This document shows positions 52,252 to 60,517 of a stretch of DNA of 64,000 nt, in pieces. Numbering within the stretch: the first letter of the stretch is position 1; the number at the start of each line of letters is the position of its first letter. The stretch spans positions 1 to 64,000 of the forward strand of contig JADZCU010000045.1 in NCBI GenBank assembly GCA_020851415.1, given 5' to 3'. The notes under the pieces were generated by a model. That model saw only the letters and a list, made by a program, of their open reading frames with translations, was not told the DNA's origin and made no database searches. The stretch comes from Candidatus Peregrinibacteria bacterium. GTDB lineage: Bacteria > Patescibacteriota > Gracilibacteria > UBA1369. The position numbers and the translations under genes were made by a program.

Positions 52252-52824
52252 TTAAGCTTGAGTAGAAGCATTGCCCTGAATTTCGGCAAGCAATGCCATA
52301 AGATCACTTTTGGTTTTTGATATTTCTTTTTGACGTTCTTCACGTAATGTTTCGTGTAAATTGCTTTCTGCGCGGATTTCAATTGGCTTCAAAAATTGAG
52401 CGATACTGATTTCTTTTTCGCCTTTTACTCCTGCAAAAAATCGAAGAATACCCTCGATTATTGCACTGGTTTGGCAAAGATTCTCTCTCAAGTATTTCCA
52501 CAGAGATTCCATATTTTGGCCTTCTTTCAAATGGGCTTCGAGCGATGCTTTAATTTTTTGGCCGTAGCGCTCTTGTTCGGCTTTATTGCCCGGATAGGCT
52601 TCCTGAGCCAGCATTTGAATGTTTTTCTCGGGATTTGGTGAAAAACGGGTCTCCGCATTTAACGGTTCTTCCATGCGCTCTTTCCTTTCCATGGCTTTTT
52701 CGGCCAGACTTTTATCAGCTGATTCAAGTTTTGCCGCGCCTCCATTAAGGTAGACAAAACGTTTATTCTCAGCTGTTTTTAGAATTCCGGATTCTGATTG
52801 AATTGGCGAGTGGAGGTGAGTCAT
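52252..52824 (-). CDS. Uncharacterised 190-aa protein, first gene of the giant-protein operon
   Basis: Its residues of about 66-115 (EKNIQMLAQEAYPGNKAEQE to ESLWKYLREN) align with about 70-120 of the 2028-aa protein. Its N-terminal KRFVYLNGG resembles that protein's NRLTFKKGG. So it looks like a short paralogue of the giant protein's N-terminus. The rest is helical and Glu/Lys-rich. There is no signal peptide. It precedes the giant gene by 32 bp and is divergent from tpiA, so the operon promoter lies at 52825-52948. Confidence 0.7.
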   Translation of the reverse strand: MTHLHSPIQSESGILKTAENKRFVYLNGGAAKLESADKSLAEKAMERKERMEEPLNAETRFSPNPEKNIQMLAQEAYPGNKAEQERYGQKIKASLEAHLKEGQNMESLWKYLRENLCQTSAIIEGILRFFAGVKGEKEISIAQFLKPIEIRAESNLHETLREERQKEISKTKSDLMALLAEIQGNASTQA

Positions 52825-52948
52825 GGTCGTTTTGGTTTTTATTTTGGGTTTTGAAAATCTTTAAATTATAGCAAAAATGGCAATAAAGGTCAAACTTGCC
52901 CCTTGGGACGGTCTCCAGTAGATTGTTCGTAACTCTAATGGATTTTTT

Positions 52949-53608
52949 ATGCGTTTGCCGGTTCTGGTTGTAAATTTCAAAACTTATCCTTCAGCAACAG
53001 GGAAAAATGCTGTTGAATTAGCCAAAATTCATCAAAAAATGGCTGAGAAAACTGGTATAAGTATTGCACTGGCGGTTCAGGCGGTTGATTTGCGATTTGT
53101 GACTGAAAATGTTGATCTTCCGGTTTTTGCCCAGCATTTTGACGTGGCTGAACAGGGAGCGTTTACCGGTTATGTTTCACCATACAGTTTAAAAGATGCT
53201 GGAGCTTATGGTTCTTTGTTAAATCATGCAGAGCGAAAGTTGCCCGTTGATGTTTTGCAGAGCTCTATTGATCTGGCCCGCAGTCAGGGACTTTTTACCA
53301 TTGTTTGTGCCGAATCGGTTTTTGCGTCAAAAGCGGTTTCGGAGCTTAGTCCTGACCTTGTAGCTTTTGAGCCTCCTGAGCTTATTGGTGGAGATGTTTC
53401 CGTGAGTAATGCTCAGCCGCAGCTTATCCAGGATGCCGTGGCAATGATGGGAAAGGGGAAAGTACTGGTTGGAGCAGGGATAAAAACCGCTGAAGATGTA
53501 AAATTAGCGTTGAAATTTGGTGCTGCCGGGGTGCTTGTTTCTTCTGTAGTTACCAGAGCGCACGATCCTGAAAAAGCTCTTGAGGAACTGCTGAAAGGCT
53601 TTCTTTAG
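52949..53608 (+). CDS. tpiA: Triosephosphate isomerase, archaeal type
   Basis: This 219-residue enzyme is shorter than the usual bacterial form (about 250) and follows the archaeal pattern. It starts LVVNFKTYPSATG with the catalytic Asn and Lys. It then has FAQHFDVAEQGAFTG and GSLLNHAERKLP with the catalytic His. FEPPELIGG carries the catalytic Glu, and VLVGAGIKTAEDV binds phosphate. It interconverts dihydroxyacetone phosphate and glyceraldehyde 3-phosphate. No other glycolytic gene is near. The sequence type suggests old transfer from archaea or a shared CPR inheritance. Confidence 0.92.
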   Translation: MRLPVLVVNFKTYPSATGKNAVELAKIHQKMAEKTGISIALAVQAVDLRFVTENVDLPVFAQHFDVAEQGAFTGYVSPYSLKDAGAYGSLLNHAERKLPVDVLQSSIDLARSQGLFTIVCAESVFASKAVSELSPDLVAFEPPELIGGDVSVSNAQPQLIQDAVAMMGKGKVLVGAGIKTAEDVKLALKFGAAGVLVSSVVTRAHDPEKALEELLKGFL

Positions 53609-53716
53609 GAAGGTGTTAGAGTAAGTATTGTCGTGCTTTGCAAGGCTGGTTCGTTGTGAAGATTTTTGCAGTGGCGTATACTGTTTTTTGAGATACTTTT
53701 TTATTTATAAAAAACT

Positions 53717-54292
53717 ATGCAAGTTCAGATTTTTGATCGCAACATCACTTTGAGTGACGATCAGACAGATTACATTCGTGAGAAAATTTTTGCTTTAAAA
53801 GATTATGGTCATGAAGTTGACGATGAATCTACTGTTGTTCGAGTAGATGTTGAATCCAACAAGATGAAAACTTCCAACAAAAATATTACCGTTCAGGTAA
53901 CAATGTTTATTCCGCACGCAGTTATTCGCTCTGAAGTTTATGCGACAACTGTTGAGGAAGGTTTGGATCTTTCCGTAGGCAAACTCAAAAAACAGTTGGA
54001 GCGCTATAAGGGTAAACGTCATCGTCGTGATAAGTCCGGTAAATGGATTCCTTCTTCGACTCTGGAAGAGATTAGTGCTACGACCGGTGTTACCGAAGAG
54101 GTTTCCCAGATTTCCAAGCGTAAATCCATGGTTGAACTTGAACCTATGCATGAAGAAGAGGCTATTGAGCAGCTGGAACTTTTGGGTCATAGTTTTTATG
54201 CTTTCATTAACTCTGAAAATGGTCGTTTTGATGTAGTGTACCGCCGTGATGATGGTTCTTACGGTTTACTGGATTTTGCCCAGAAGCAGTAA
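53717..54292 (+). CDS. hpf: Ribosome hibernation-promoting factor, long form
   Basis: This 191-residue protein has the long HPF layout. The N-terminal ribosome-binding domain covers about 1-105 (ITLSDDQTDYIREKI). A linker follows, and the C-terminal dimerisation domain spans about 140-190 (EEAIEQLELLGHSFYAFINS, RFDVVYRRDDGSYGLLD). It joins ribosomes into inactive 100S pairs in slow growth. It is a single gene followed by a terminator. Confidence 0.95.
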   Translation: MQVQIFDRNITLSDDQTDYIREKIFALKDYGHEVDDESTVVRVDVESNKMKTSNKNITVQVTMFIPHAVIRSEVYATTVEEGLDLSVGKLKKQLERYKGKRHRRDKSGKWIPSSTLEEISATTGVTEEVSQISKRKSMVELEPMHEEEAIEQLELLGHSFYAFINSENGRFDVVYRRDDGSYGLLDFAQKQ

Positions 54293-54311
54293 GAATTTTG
54301 GATGAATTTGA

Positions 54312-54345
54312 AAGAGAGCCTTAGATTCTCAGGCTCTCTTTTTTG
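54312..54345 (+). terminator. Terminator of hpf
   Basis: AGAGAGCCT and AGGCTCTCT form a perfect 9-bp stem around TAGATTCTC with a following T-run, about 20 bp after the hpf stop. It is convergent with the 353-aa gene, which it may also serve. Confidence 0.9.
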
Positions 54346-54375
54346 CATTTAAATGATAACGGCTGAATCCCGGTT

Positions 54376-55437
54376 TTATTCTTTTTCAGGATTTGGGGCT
54401 TGATCTTGGATGGCCATGGGAGCTGCCGGTATTGTTTGACGGTTTCGTATTGCTTCCTTTTCTATGGCAATGGCAGAAGGAATCTCCGGTTGGGTTTGTC
54501 TCATGTCTTCTACTGGTGTCATTTGATTCATTACACTCATGTGGGTTTCCAGTACGCGGGCAACCAATCTGAGTTCTTGCGACACTGCCGAAGAGGTAGA
54601 GCCGTTTTTATGATAACGCTCGCGTTCCTGCATGATATTGAAAACCAAATGACTGAGTTGATGTACAATTGCGGCATCGTCCATTGTCGGGTTTTCTTCA
54701 ATAACTTTTTCCATGAAGAGCTGAATTGGTAGCCTTGCAGCTTGAGGCAGGCTTTCTTCATTGATTTTTTTGAGTGCATCTTTGACGATATTTTTTTTTC
54801 GACTGAGTTGCCCGATGATGGTGATGTATGTGGCTATTTCCGTATCTGACGGCATAGGATCAGTGCCGGATATGAAGTTGAGCACCATCGGTCTCAGATT
54901 TCCTTTTAGTTCCGGGGATAAAGTTTCCCATTCGGAGAAATGTTGTAGATAGAAATCCAGGTACTCCGATTTGACAGCTGCCTGTTCTAAATATTTTCGG
55001 TTAACGTTTAACCATTCACGTTTATTTATGGCTAAAAGATGCTGGTATTGCGCGTACAGGGCGATGTCAGATACCTCGGAATTTTCTCTTTCTGTGAAAA
55101 TAAATAAATTTCTTACAAATTTTTCCTGCTCGGTTGGTTCCAATTGATCGTATTCTTCAAACTGTTCGAGCCATGTTCTTAACATTTCTGCCGTGATTTT
55201 TATCGGCTCGACGTTTGCCGCCGGATTTTCTTCCGTACTAAAATACGGGTCCTGTTCGGGGTTAAAAAATCCACCTTCATTTTGGTCGAATTCCACATCT
55301 GCCAGTTGCGGTATTGCCGGTACAACCGCAGCAAATCTGCCGCTCGTGGAGCTGCGCATTGCCGGGGGGAGTGTGGATCTGATCGGTTGGTACGGTTGCT
55401 TTGCTACGAGTGCCAGTCTTGGCCCTTCATTACCCAT
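54376..55437 (-). CDS. Uncharacterised helical protein, 353 aa
   Basis: No family recognised. There is no signal peptide or membrane helix. Residues 1-80 are Pro/Ala-rich and probably disordered, about 80-310 are helical with many Gln, Glu and Leu (TWLEQFEEYDQLEPTEQEKF), and the tail is again Pro-rich. It could be a cytoplasmic scaffold. It is divergent from the riboflavin kinase gene. Confidence 0.65.
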   Translation of the reverse strand: MGNEGPRLALVAKQPYQPIRSTLPPAMRSSTSGRFAAVVPAIPQLADVEFDQNEGGFFNPEQDPYFSTEENPAANVEPIKITAEMLRTWLEQFEEYDQLEPTEQEKFVRNLFIFTERENSEVSDIALYAQYQHLLAINKREWLNVNRKYLEQAAVKSEYLDFYLQHFSEWETLSPELKGNLRPMVLNFISGTDPMPSDTEIATYITIIGQLSRKKNIVKDALKKINEESLPQAARLPIQLFMEKVIEENPTMDDAAIVHQLSHLVFNIMQERERYHKNGSTSSAVSQELRLVARVLETHMSVMNQMTPVEDMRQTQPEIPSAIAIEKEAIRNRQTIPAAPMAIQDQAPNPEKE

Positions 55438-55513
55438 AAAGTTTTGTTTAGTTTTTCTGGAATATTTTTGAACTTTGTGATTATATCAGTTTTGTTACTG
55501 ATATAAAAATTTT

Positions 55514-55891
55514 TTGATGAAGAAGATTGCAACTGTAAATGGTGTGGTGGTGAAGGGTGTTTTAATGGGGAAAAAAATCGGGTTTCCTACTATTAATGTA
55601 GATTTTATCGAAGCGAATATTGGTTTTGGTGTATATGCCAGTTTGGTGGAAACGCCACTTGGGGTATATAAAGGCGCGTTACATTTTGGACCACGTGCTG
55701 TACTTGGTATTACCGAACCGTGTTTGGAAGTACACTTGCTGGATTTCTCCGGAGATTTGTATGGAGAAAAAGTTGTTGTCCACATTTACGATAAGATTCG
55801 AGATACACAAGCTTTCGATTCTCTGGATAGTTTAAAACGCCAGATACGACTTGATGTTGAAAGTGTTAGAAGCGCAGAACTTGTGTTATAA
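55514..55891 (+). CDS. Riboflavin kinase, stand-alone domain
   Basis: This 125-residue protein is only the C-terminal (kinase) half of bacterial RibF. It has GVVVKGVLMGKKIGFPTIN near the start (GKKIGFPT is the ATP/substrate element), GVYASLVETPLGVYKGALHF, and LEVHLLDFSGDLYGEKV carrying the catalytic Glu. It makes FMN from riboflavin. The FAD synthase half is missing; the RibL-like gene at 35863 may replace it. The Mur ligase gene starts 8 bp downstream. Confidence 0.9.
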   Translation: MMKKIATVNGVVVKGVLMGKKIGFPTINVDFIEANIGFGVYASLVETPLGVYKGALHFGPRAVLGITEPCLEVHLLDFSGDLYGEKVVVHIYDKIRDTQAFDSLDSLKRQIRLDVESVRSAELVL

Positions 55892-55898
55892 TATTTCT

Positions 55899-57206
55899 AT
55901 GCTGCAATTTTTAAAGGATAAAATTTCACCAACAAATCCGCTCCGTCTTTTTTATCATAAGATGATGGCAGTTTTTGCCAGCATTTATTATCGCTTTCCT
56001 TCTCGTTATTTAACGGTTGTTGGAGTAACTGGTACCAAAGGTAAGACAACGACGACTAATTTAATTGCGTCTGTTTTGCAGGAGGCCGGATATAAAGTTG
56101 GTATGACATCGACTATCTTGTTTCAGATTGGTGATTTGAAATGGACCAATACAACCAAGCAGACGACGCTCGGACCATTTTTTCTGCAGAAAATGTTGCG
56201 ACAAATGGTGAATGAACGTTGTACACATGCGGTAATTGAGGTCTCGTCACATTCACTTTTGCAAAACCGGGTGTGGGGTGTGAACTTTGATATGGCGGTG
56301 TTTACAAACATTGGTGAGGATCATTTGGATTACCACGGCGGATTTGATAATTATCTTCGTGCCAAAGGTTTGCTTTTTTCTAAACTGAATCGTTCACAAC
56401 GTAAATCACGTATACCAAAAATTTCAATTCTGAATAAAGATGATTCAAACTTTAATTTCTTTGATCAGTTTTTGGCGGATAAAAAATATACCTATGGTAT
56501 GAACAGCGGTACATGTTTTGCAACCGACCTTGAAGTTTTGCCTACTGGATCAAATTTTGTTTTGCATATTCCCAATGATCAGGTAGCTGTAAATTTGAAA
56601 CTTCCGGGTGCTTTTAATGTTTATAACGCTGTTGCTGCTGCGACTGTTGGTTTAGCCAATAATGTTAATGTTTCAGTTTTAAAGTCGGCGTTGGAAAAAT
56701 CTTCGGCAATTCCGGGACGTTTTGAAAGTATTGATTGCGGACAGAAGTTTCACGTCATTGTTGATTATGCTCATACAACAGAATCTCTGGAAAATTTACT
56801 TTCCTTATATAAAGGTTTAACAAAAGGAAAATTGTATCTGGTTTTTGGAGCTACAGGTGGCGGACGTGATAAAGGGAAACGTCCAAAGATGGGTGCTGCA
56901 GCCGATAAATACGCCGATATGATTATTGTGACCGATGATGATCCTTATTCTGAAAATGAATGGGACATTGTTGAAGATATTTCTGCAGGTATTAAACGTA
57001 AAGAAGGTGAAGGGTTTTGGAAAATTCCTCATCGTGAGGAGGCTATTAAAATGGCCTTATCTTTGGCTCAACCGGGAGACACTGTTTTGATTGCCGGTAA
57101 GGGAGCTGAAGAGATTCAGATGATTCACGGCAAAGCAATTCCGTGGGATGACCGATCTGCTGTTCGCAGTTTGCTGGCACGGGATTTGAAGGTTGAACTG
57201 AAATAA
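55899..57206 (+). CDS. MurE-like UDP-MurNAc peptide ligase lacking the N-terminal domain
   Basis: From the ATG at 55899 this encodes 435 residues. Upstream TTG/ATG starts at 55851 lie inside the riboflavin kinase gene. The ATP site GVTGTKGKTTTT comes near residue 40, so the usual N-terminal UDP-binding domain of about 90 residues is absent. EVSSHSLLQNRVWGVNFD and FTNIGEDHLDYHGG match MurE. The specificity loop reads DDDPYSENE, in place of the DNPR of meso-diaminopimelate enzymes, so the added amino acid cannot be predicted. A role in peptidoglycan precursor synthesis is likely. Confidence 0.88.
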   Translation: MLQFLKDKISPTNPLRLFYHKMMAVFASIYYRFPSRYLTVVGVTGTKGKTTTTNLIASVLQEAGYKVGMTSTILFQIGDLKWTNTTKQTTLGPFFLQKMLRQMVNERCTHAVIEVSSHSLLQNRVWGVNFDMAVFTNIGEDHLDYHGGFDNYLRAKGLLFSKLNRSQRKSRIPKISILNKDDSNFNFFDQFLADKKYTYGMNSGTCFATDLEVLPTGSNFVLHIPNDQVAVNLKLPGAFNVYNAVAAATVGLANNVNVSVLKSALEKSSAIPGRFESIDCGQKFHVIVDYAHTTESLENLLSLYKGLTKGKLYLVFGATGGGRDKGKRPKMGAAADKYADMIIVTDDDPYSENEWDIVEDISAGIKRKEGEGFWKIPHREEAIKMALSLAQPGDTVLIAGKGAEEIQMIHGKAIPWDDRSAVRSLLARDLKVELK

Positions 57207-57211
57207 GTTTC

Positions 57212-57676
57212 TTATAACCAGCGGCGTACTTTCTTTTTATAGTCGTGGTATTTTTCGCCGTGGGCTTTGACGATTTTATCTTCTTCGAATGGGATGTAGA
57301 TAAAGTTCATGATGACGAAAAAGAGAATTGCCGGAAAGAAAAATGGTAATGTCCCCACTAAAAATCCAAGTCCCAGCAACATGAGCGTGATGCCAAGGTA
57401 CATTGGATTTCTGGTTAATTCAAAAGGTCCGTAGGTGATAATTTCTGCCGTTTCATCTGCAGGTTTAATATTGAGCTTATGTTTTTTAAAAAGGTGATAT
57501 GCCCAGGCTGACATAGTAAATCCACCTGCTATGAGTACAGCGCCGAGGATTGTTTCCGGGAAGAAAATAATTTTTCCCAGTGATGTGTATAAATAAAGTG
57601 CGCCGGCAATTAGAAGCAGTGCAATAATGACCAAAGGTATATGTACTTTTTGTGCAATGACGTGACGTTTTTTCAT
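57212..57676 (-). CDS. Isoprenylcysteine/phospholipid methyltransferase-family membrane protein
   Basis: This 154-residue protein has about four membrane helices and the conserved C-terminal region of the ICMT/PEMT family: YGPFELTRNPMYLGITLMLL near 87, then EEDKIVKAHGEKYHDYKKKV. These enzymes use S-adenosylmethionine at the membrane; the substrate is not predictable. It is convergent with the Mur ligase gene, five bases apart. Confidence 0.85.
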   Translation of the reverse strand: MKKRHVIAQKVHIPLVIIALLLIAGALYLYTSLGKIIFFPETILGAVLIAGGFTMSAWAYHLFKKHKLNIKPADETAEIITYGPFELTRNPMYLGITLMLLGLGFLVGTLPFFFPAILFFVIMNFIYIPFEEDKIVKAHGEKYHDYKKKVRRWL

Positions 57677-57771
57677 GTGTTGTTGATTAGTTTTTCTACT
57701 GCCAGGGATTATAGCTTCTTTCTACGGTAGCGCAATGTAGGGATTTGAATTACTTTGTCAGCTTTTCAAGT

Positions 57772-58104
57772 TTATTCTTTTCTGGTCCATAGCTGAAACT
57801 GTTCGTTTTTTGTGCTTGTTACCGATTTGATGACGTTTTCAAAATCGAAATCCGGGAATTTTGAAACAATATGATAGACGTCGTCATAGCCGTCTATTCC
57901 GTGTGGGATGACGCAGCCGTTTTGCTTTCCTATAAGGGCTAACCAGATGTCAGGCTCGGCGGGGCCGGCGTTGGTGTTTATCATTCGGATTTCATAAATT
58001 TCGTCCCAGCGGATGCTTTCGGTTTTTCTGCTTGGATGGCTTATGGTTACTGATTCTTGAGTGATGGTTAGTTTGAAATCGTTCATAGGGTTTGGGGCAG
58101 GCAT
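57772..58104 (-). CDS. Small uncharacterised protein, 110 aa
   Basis: This beta-rich cytoplasmic protein has WDEIYEIRMINTNAGP, DIWLALIG and a C-terminal FENVIKSVTSTKNEQFQLW. I recall a widespread small-protein family with this pattern but cannot name it. It follows the 109-aa gene after 13 bp. A later Met at 58086 may be the real start. Confidence 0.55.
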   Translation of the reverse strand: MPAPNPMNDFKLTITQESVTISHPSRKTESIRWDEIYEIRMINTNAGPAEPDIWLALIGKQNGCVIPHGIDGYDDVYHIVSKFPDFDFENVIKSVTSTKNEQFQLWTRKE

Positions 58105-58117
58105 AGCTGGCGTGCGG

Positions 58118-58447
58118 TTAGAGTAAGTGTGTTATTTTTGAAAAGATATTCCAAGTGATAGTTATACTGATGTCCCAGGTTTGGTCATCGTGTCCGATAA
58201 GGATTGATAGTGTCTCATCACTTTTGTTGTAAACCCAGAAAACGTTACTATTCGCTGAGATGCCTAGTTTTATAGCGTGTGTTTCATCCCAGGAATTTTG
58301 ATTTAGAGATTTGAGAATTTCTATCTGTGGTAAAGCGATATGTACATTTACCTCATATTGCTCTGATGCGAGTTTTATTGATTTACTTTGTTGTCCGTCT
58401 TCAAGCAAAGAATTATTTATCGAAATTTCGGGATTTGATGTGGTCAT
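58118..58447 (-). CDS. Small uncharacterised protein, 109 aa
   Basis: No family recognised. It is polar and beta-rich with no signal peptide. It pairs with the 110-aa gene as a two-gene unit between the methyltransferase gene and truB. Such small paired genes are often part of accessory or toxin-immunity loci, but nothing here proves that. Confidence 0.5.
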   Translation of the reverse strand: MTTSNPEISINNSLLEDGQQSKSIKLASEQYEVNVHIALPQIEILKSLNQNSWDETHAIKLGISANSNVFWVYNKSDETLSILIGHDDQTWDISITITWNIFSKITHLL

Positions 58448-58564
58448 TGATATATTTATGTCTGTGAATTGTAGTATAAGTTATCATCGCTTTGTGATGG
58501 AAGGTGTATTTTTTGACTTTATGGGCGCATTTTCTTATTGTGAGCGTCGTAATTGATTTGTTGT

Positions 58565-59431
58565 ATGATCGGATTTCTTTTTGTAGATAAGGCGAAAGGG
58601 GATACATCTTTTAACGGGGTTTCTGTGCTTCGAAAACTGTTTGATACGAGGCGTATTGGGTTTGTGGGGACGCTTGATCCTTTGGCTACTGGTTTAATGA
58701 TTTATGCAGTTGGTGAAGCGACGAAACTTATTTCTTATTTGGATAAAGCCGATAAAGTGTATGAGGCTACGGTGCGTTTCGGCGGCGTTTCCAGCACGTA
58801 CGATGCTGCGGGAACTATCGAGGTCAATGCGGGGTCTCCTGAACCAACCCGACGACAAATTGAAAAACTTTTGGAAGATAATTTTACAGGGGAGATTGAT
58901 CAGATTCCTCCCATTTTTTCGGCGATTAAAGTGAAAGGAAAGCCCGCATATGCTTATGCGAGGAAGGGAAAAAATATTGTTTTGAAGTCACGAAAAACCA
59001 CAATTTTTGAGATAGAAATTTTGACTTATGCCTGGCCGTTACTTCGGCTTCGGATTCATTGTAGTAGTGGAACGTATATTCGCAGTATTGCCCATGATTT
59101 GGGGAAAATGCTTGGTTGCGGTGGGTACGTGGAAGAGCTTCGGCGTACCAAAATCGGGCATTATAGTGTGAAAAATGCTGTGACGATGGAGAGTTTAAAT
59201 CCAGGAAATGTTTTGAAATTTCTTTTGCGACCAGAAGAGTTTTTTGATGACTATGCTCAGATAGAACTGAATAAAGGTGAGTTTGAAACATTGCGAAACG
59301 GTCACTCCCTGTATAAGGAAGTAGGAGATTTAAAAGGGCCTATCCTGACAATGTTTGAAGGACGGTGTGTTGGTGTGGTTCGGGCTGAGCGTGGAATTTT
59401 GAAGTTTGAAAAACAGCTGGTTCAACAGTAA
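58565..59431 (+). CDS. truB: tRNA pseudouridine-55 synthase
   Basis: From the ATG at 58565 this encodes 288 residues. It shows the TruB core: GFLFVDKAKGDTSF at the start, RIGFVGTLDPLATGLM with the catalytic Asp at 38, QIPPIFSAIKVKGKPAYAYA near 115, and CSSGTYIRSIAHDLG near 165. It makes the psi-55 of tRNA T-loops. It lies just before the TagO-like gene with a 9-bp gap. Confidence 0.95.
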   Translation: MIGFLFVDKAKGDTSFNGVSVLRKLFDTRRIGFVGTLDPLATGLMIYAVGEATKLISYLDKADKVYEATVRFGGVSSTYDAAGTIEVNAGSPEPTRRQIEKLLEDNFTGEIDQIPPIFSAIKVKGKPAYAYARKGKNIVLKSRKTTIFEIEILTYAWPLLRLRIHCSSGTYIRSIAHDLGKMLGCGGYVEELRRTKIGHYSVKNAVTMESLNPGNVLKFLLRPEEFFDDYAQIELNKGEFETLRNGHSLYKEVGDLKGPILTMFEGRCVGVVRAERGILKFEKQLVQQ

Positions 59432-59440
59432 GATGCGTAT

Positions 59441-60517
59441 ATGCAGCAATATTTACTCCCGGCACTTTTTGCTTTTGTTCTGACTTTTGGTCTGATTCGC
59501 GGGGCTTTGAAATTGTTCCCCAAGATTGGATTGATGGATCGTCCTCATAAGTATGGGCTTAAACGTGAGCCTATTCCTTATTATGGAGGCACGTTGATCG
59601 TGATTGCTTTTATGGTTTCGGTGTTTTTGTTTGTACCGATGCAGGATAAGGTTATGGGGTTACTGCTTGGGGCGATTTTGATTGCCGGTGTGAGTTTTAT
59701 GGATGATTTACAGGGATTGAGTCCGTGGCTTCGATTGGGGGTGCAGGTTTTATCTGCACTTATATTGGTAGGGGCGGGGATCGGCATTCATTCCATTACG
59801 AATCCGTTTGGAGCACCGATTATTTTTGATGGATGGATGGTGTCGGTGACAATTGATCAGGTGTATCAGATTTCTTTGATGGCGACCTTGTTTACGATTA
59901 TATGGGTGGTTGCGATTGTGAATACCATGAACTGGCTGGATGGATTAAATGGCTTACCGAGCGGTGTTACCACTATTGCGGCGCTTACGTTATTTTTCTT
60001 GAGTATTCGTCCGGGACTTCATTTTGACCCGGCTTCGCAGGTTCCGGTGGCAACGATGAGTATTATTTTGTGTGCGTGTGCGTTTGCATTTTGGTTACAC
60101 GATTTTTATCCGGCAAAGATTTTGATGGGGGATACCGGGAGTATGTTTTTTGGTTATCTGGTGGCGGCATTAGCTATTTTTTCAGGTGGAAAAGTAGCAA
60201 CGGCATTTTTGGTTTTGGGCTTCCCGATACTTGATGCCGGATGGGTGATTATCCGAAGACTTTTACAGAAAAAATCTCCGATGAAGGGCGACTTGAAACA
60301 TTTTCATCATAGACTATTAGAGAGCGGTTTTTCTCAGAGGAAAGCGCTTGTTTTGATTTATGCATTGTGTGCGGTTTTTGGCGGAACCGCGGTTTTATTG
60401 GAAGGTCAGCAGAAAGTGTATGCGGTTTTTGTGTTGTTGGTCTTAATGGTTGTTTTGGGTACTATGGCTGTGTATATGGGGGGAAAGAAGAAAGGTGATG
60501 TGAGTGCGAGGAGATAA
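59441..60517 (+). CDS. Undecaprenyl-phosphate sugar-1-phosphate transferase (WecA/TagO-like)
   Basis: This 358-residue protein has about 10-11 membrane helices. It carries the MraY/WecA-family motifs VSFMDDLQGL near 84, NTMNWLDGLNGL near 165, KILMGDTGSMFFG near 225 and the His motif HFHHRLLESG near 287, which marks WecA/TagO over MraY. It starts a lipid-linked glycan by adding a HexNAc-1-phosphate to undecaprenyl phosphate at the cytoplasmic face. The O-antigen-ligase-like gene follows, so both may build one surface polymer. A nested-hairpin element overlaps its stop codon. Confidence 0.9.
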   Translation: MQQYLLPALFAFVLTFGLIRGALKLFPKIGLMDRPHKYGLKREPIPYYGGTLIVIAFMVSVFLFVPMQDKVMGLLLGAILIAGVSFMDDLQGLSPWLRLGVQVLSALILVGAGIGIHSITNPFGAPIIFDGWMVSVTIDQVYQISLMATLFTIIWVVAIVNTMNWLDGLNGLPSGVTTIAALTLFFLSIRPGLHFDPASQVPVATMSIILCACAFAFWLHDFYPAKILMGDTGSMFFGYLVAALAIFSGGKVATAFLVLGFPILDAGWVIIRRLLQKKSPMKGDLKHFHHRLLESGFSQRKALVLIYALCAVFGGTAVLLEGQQKVYAVFVLLVLMVVLGTMAVYMGGKKKGDVSARR

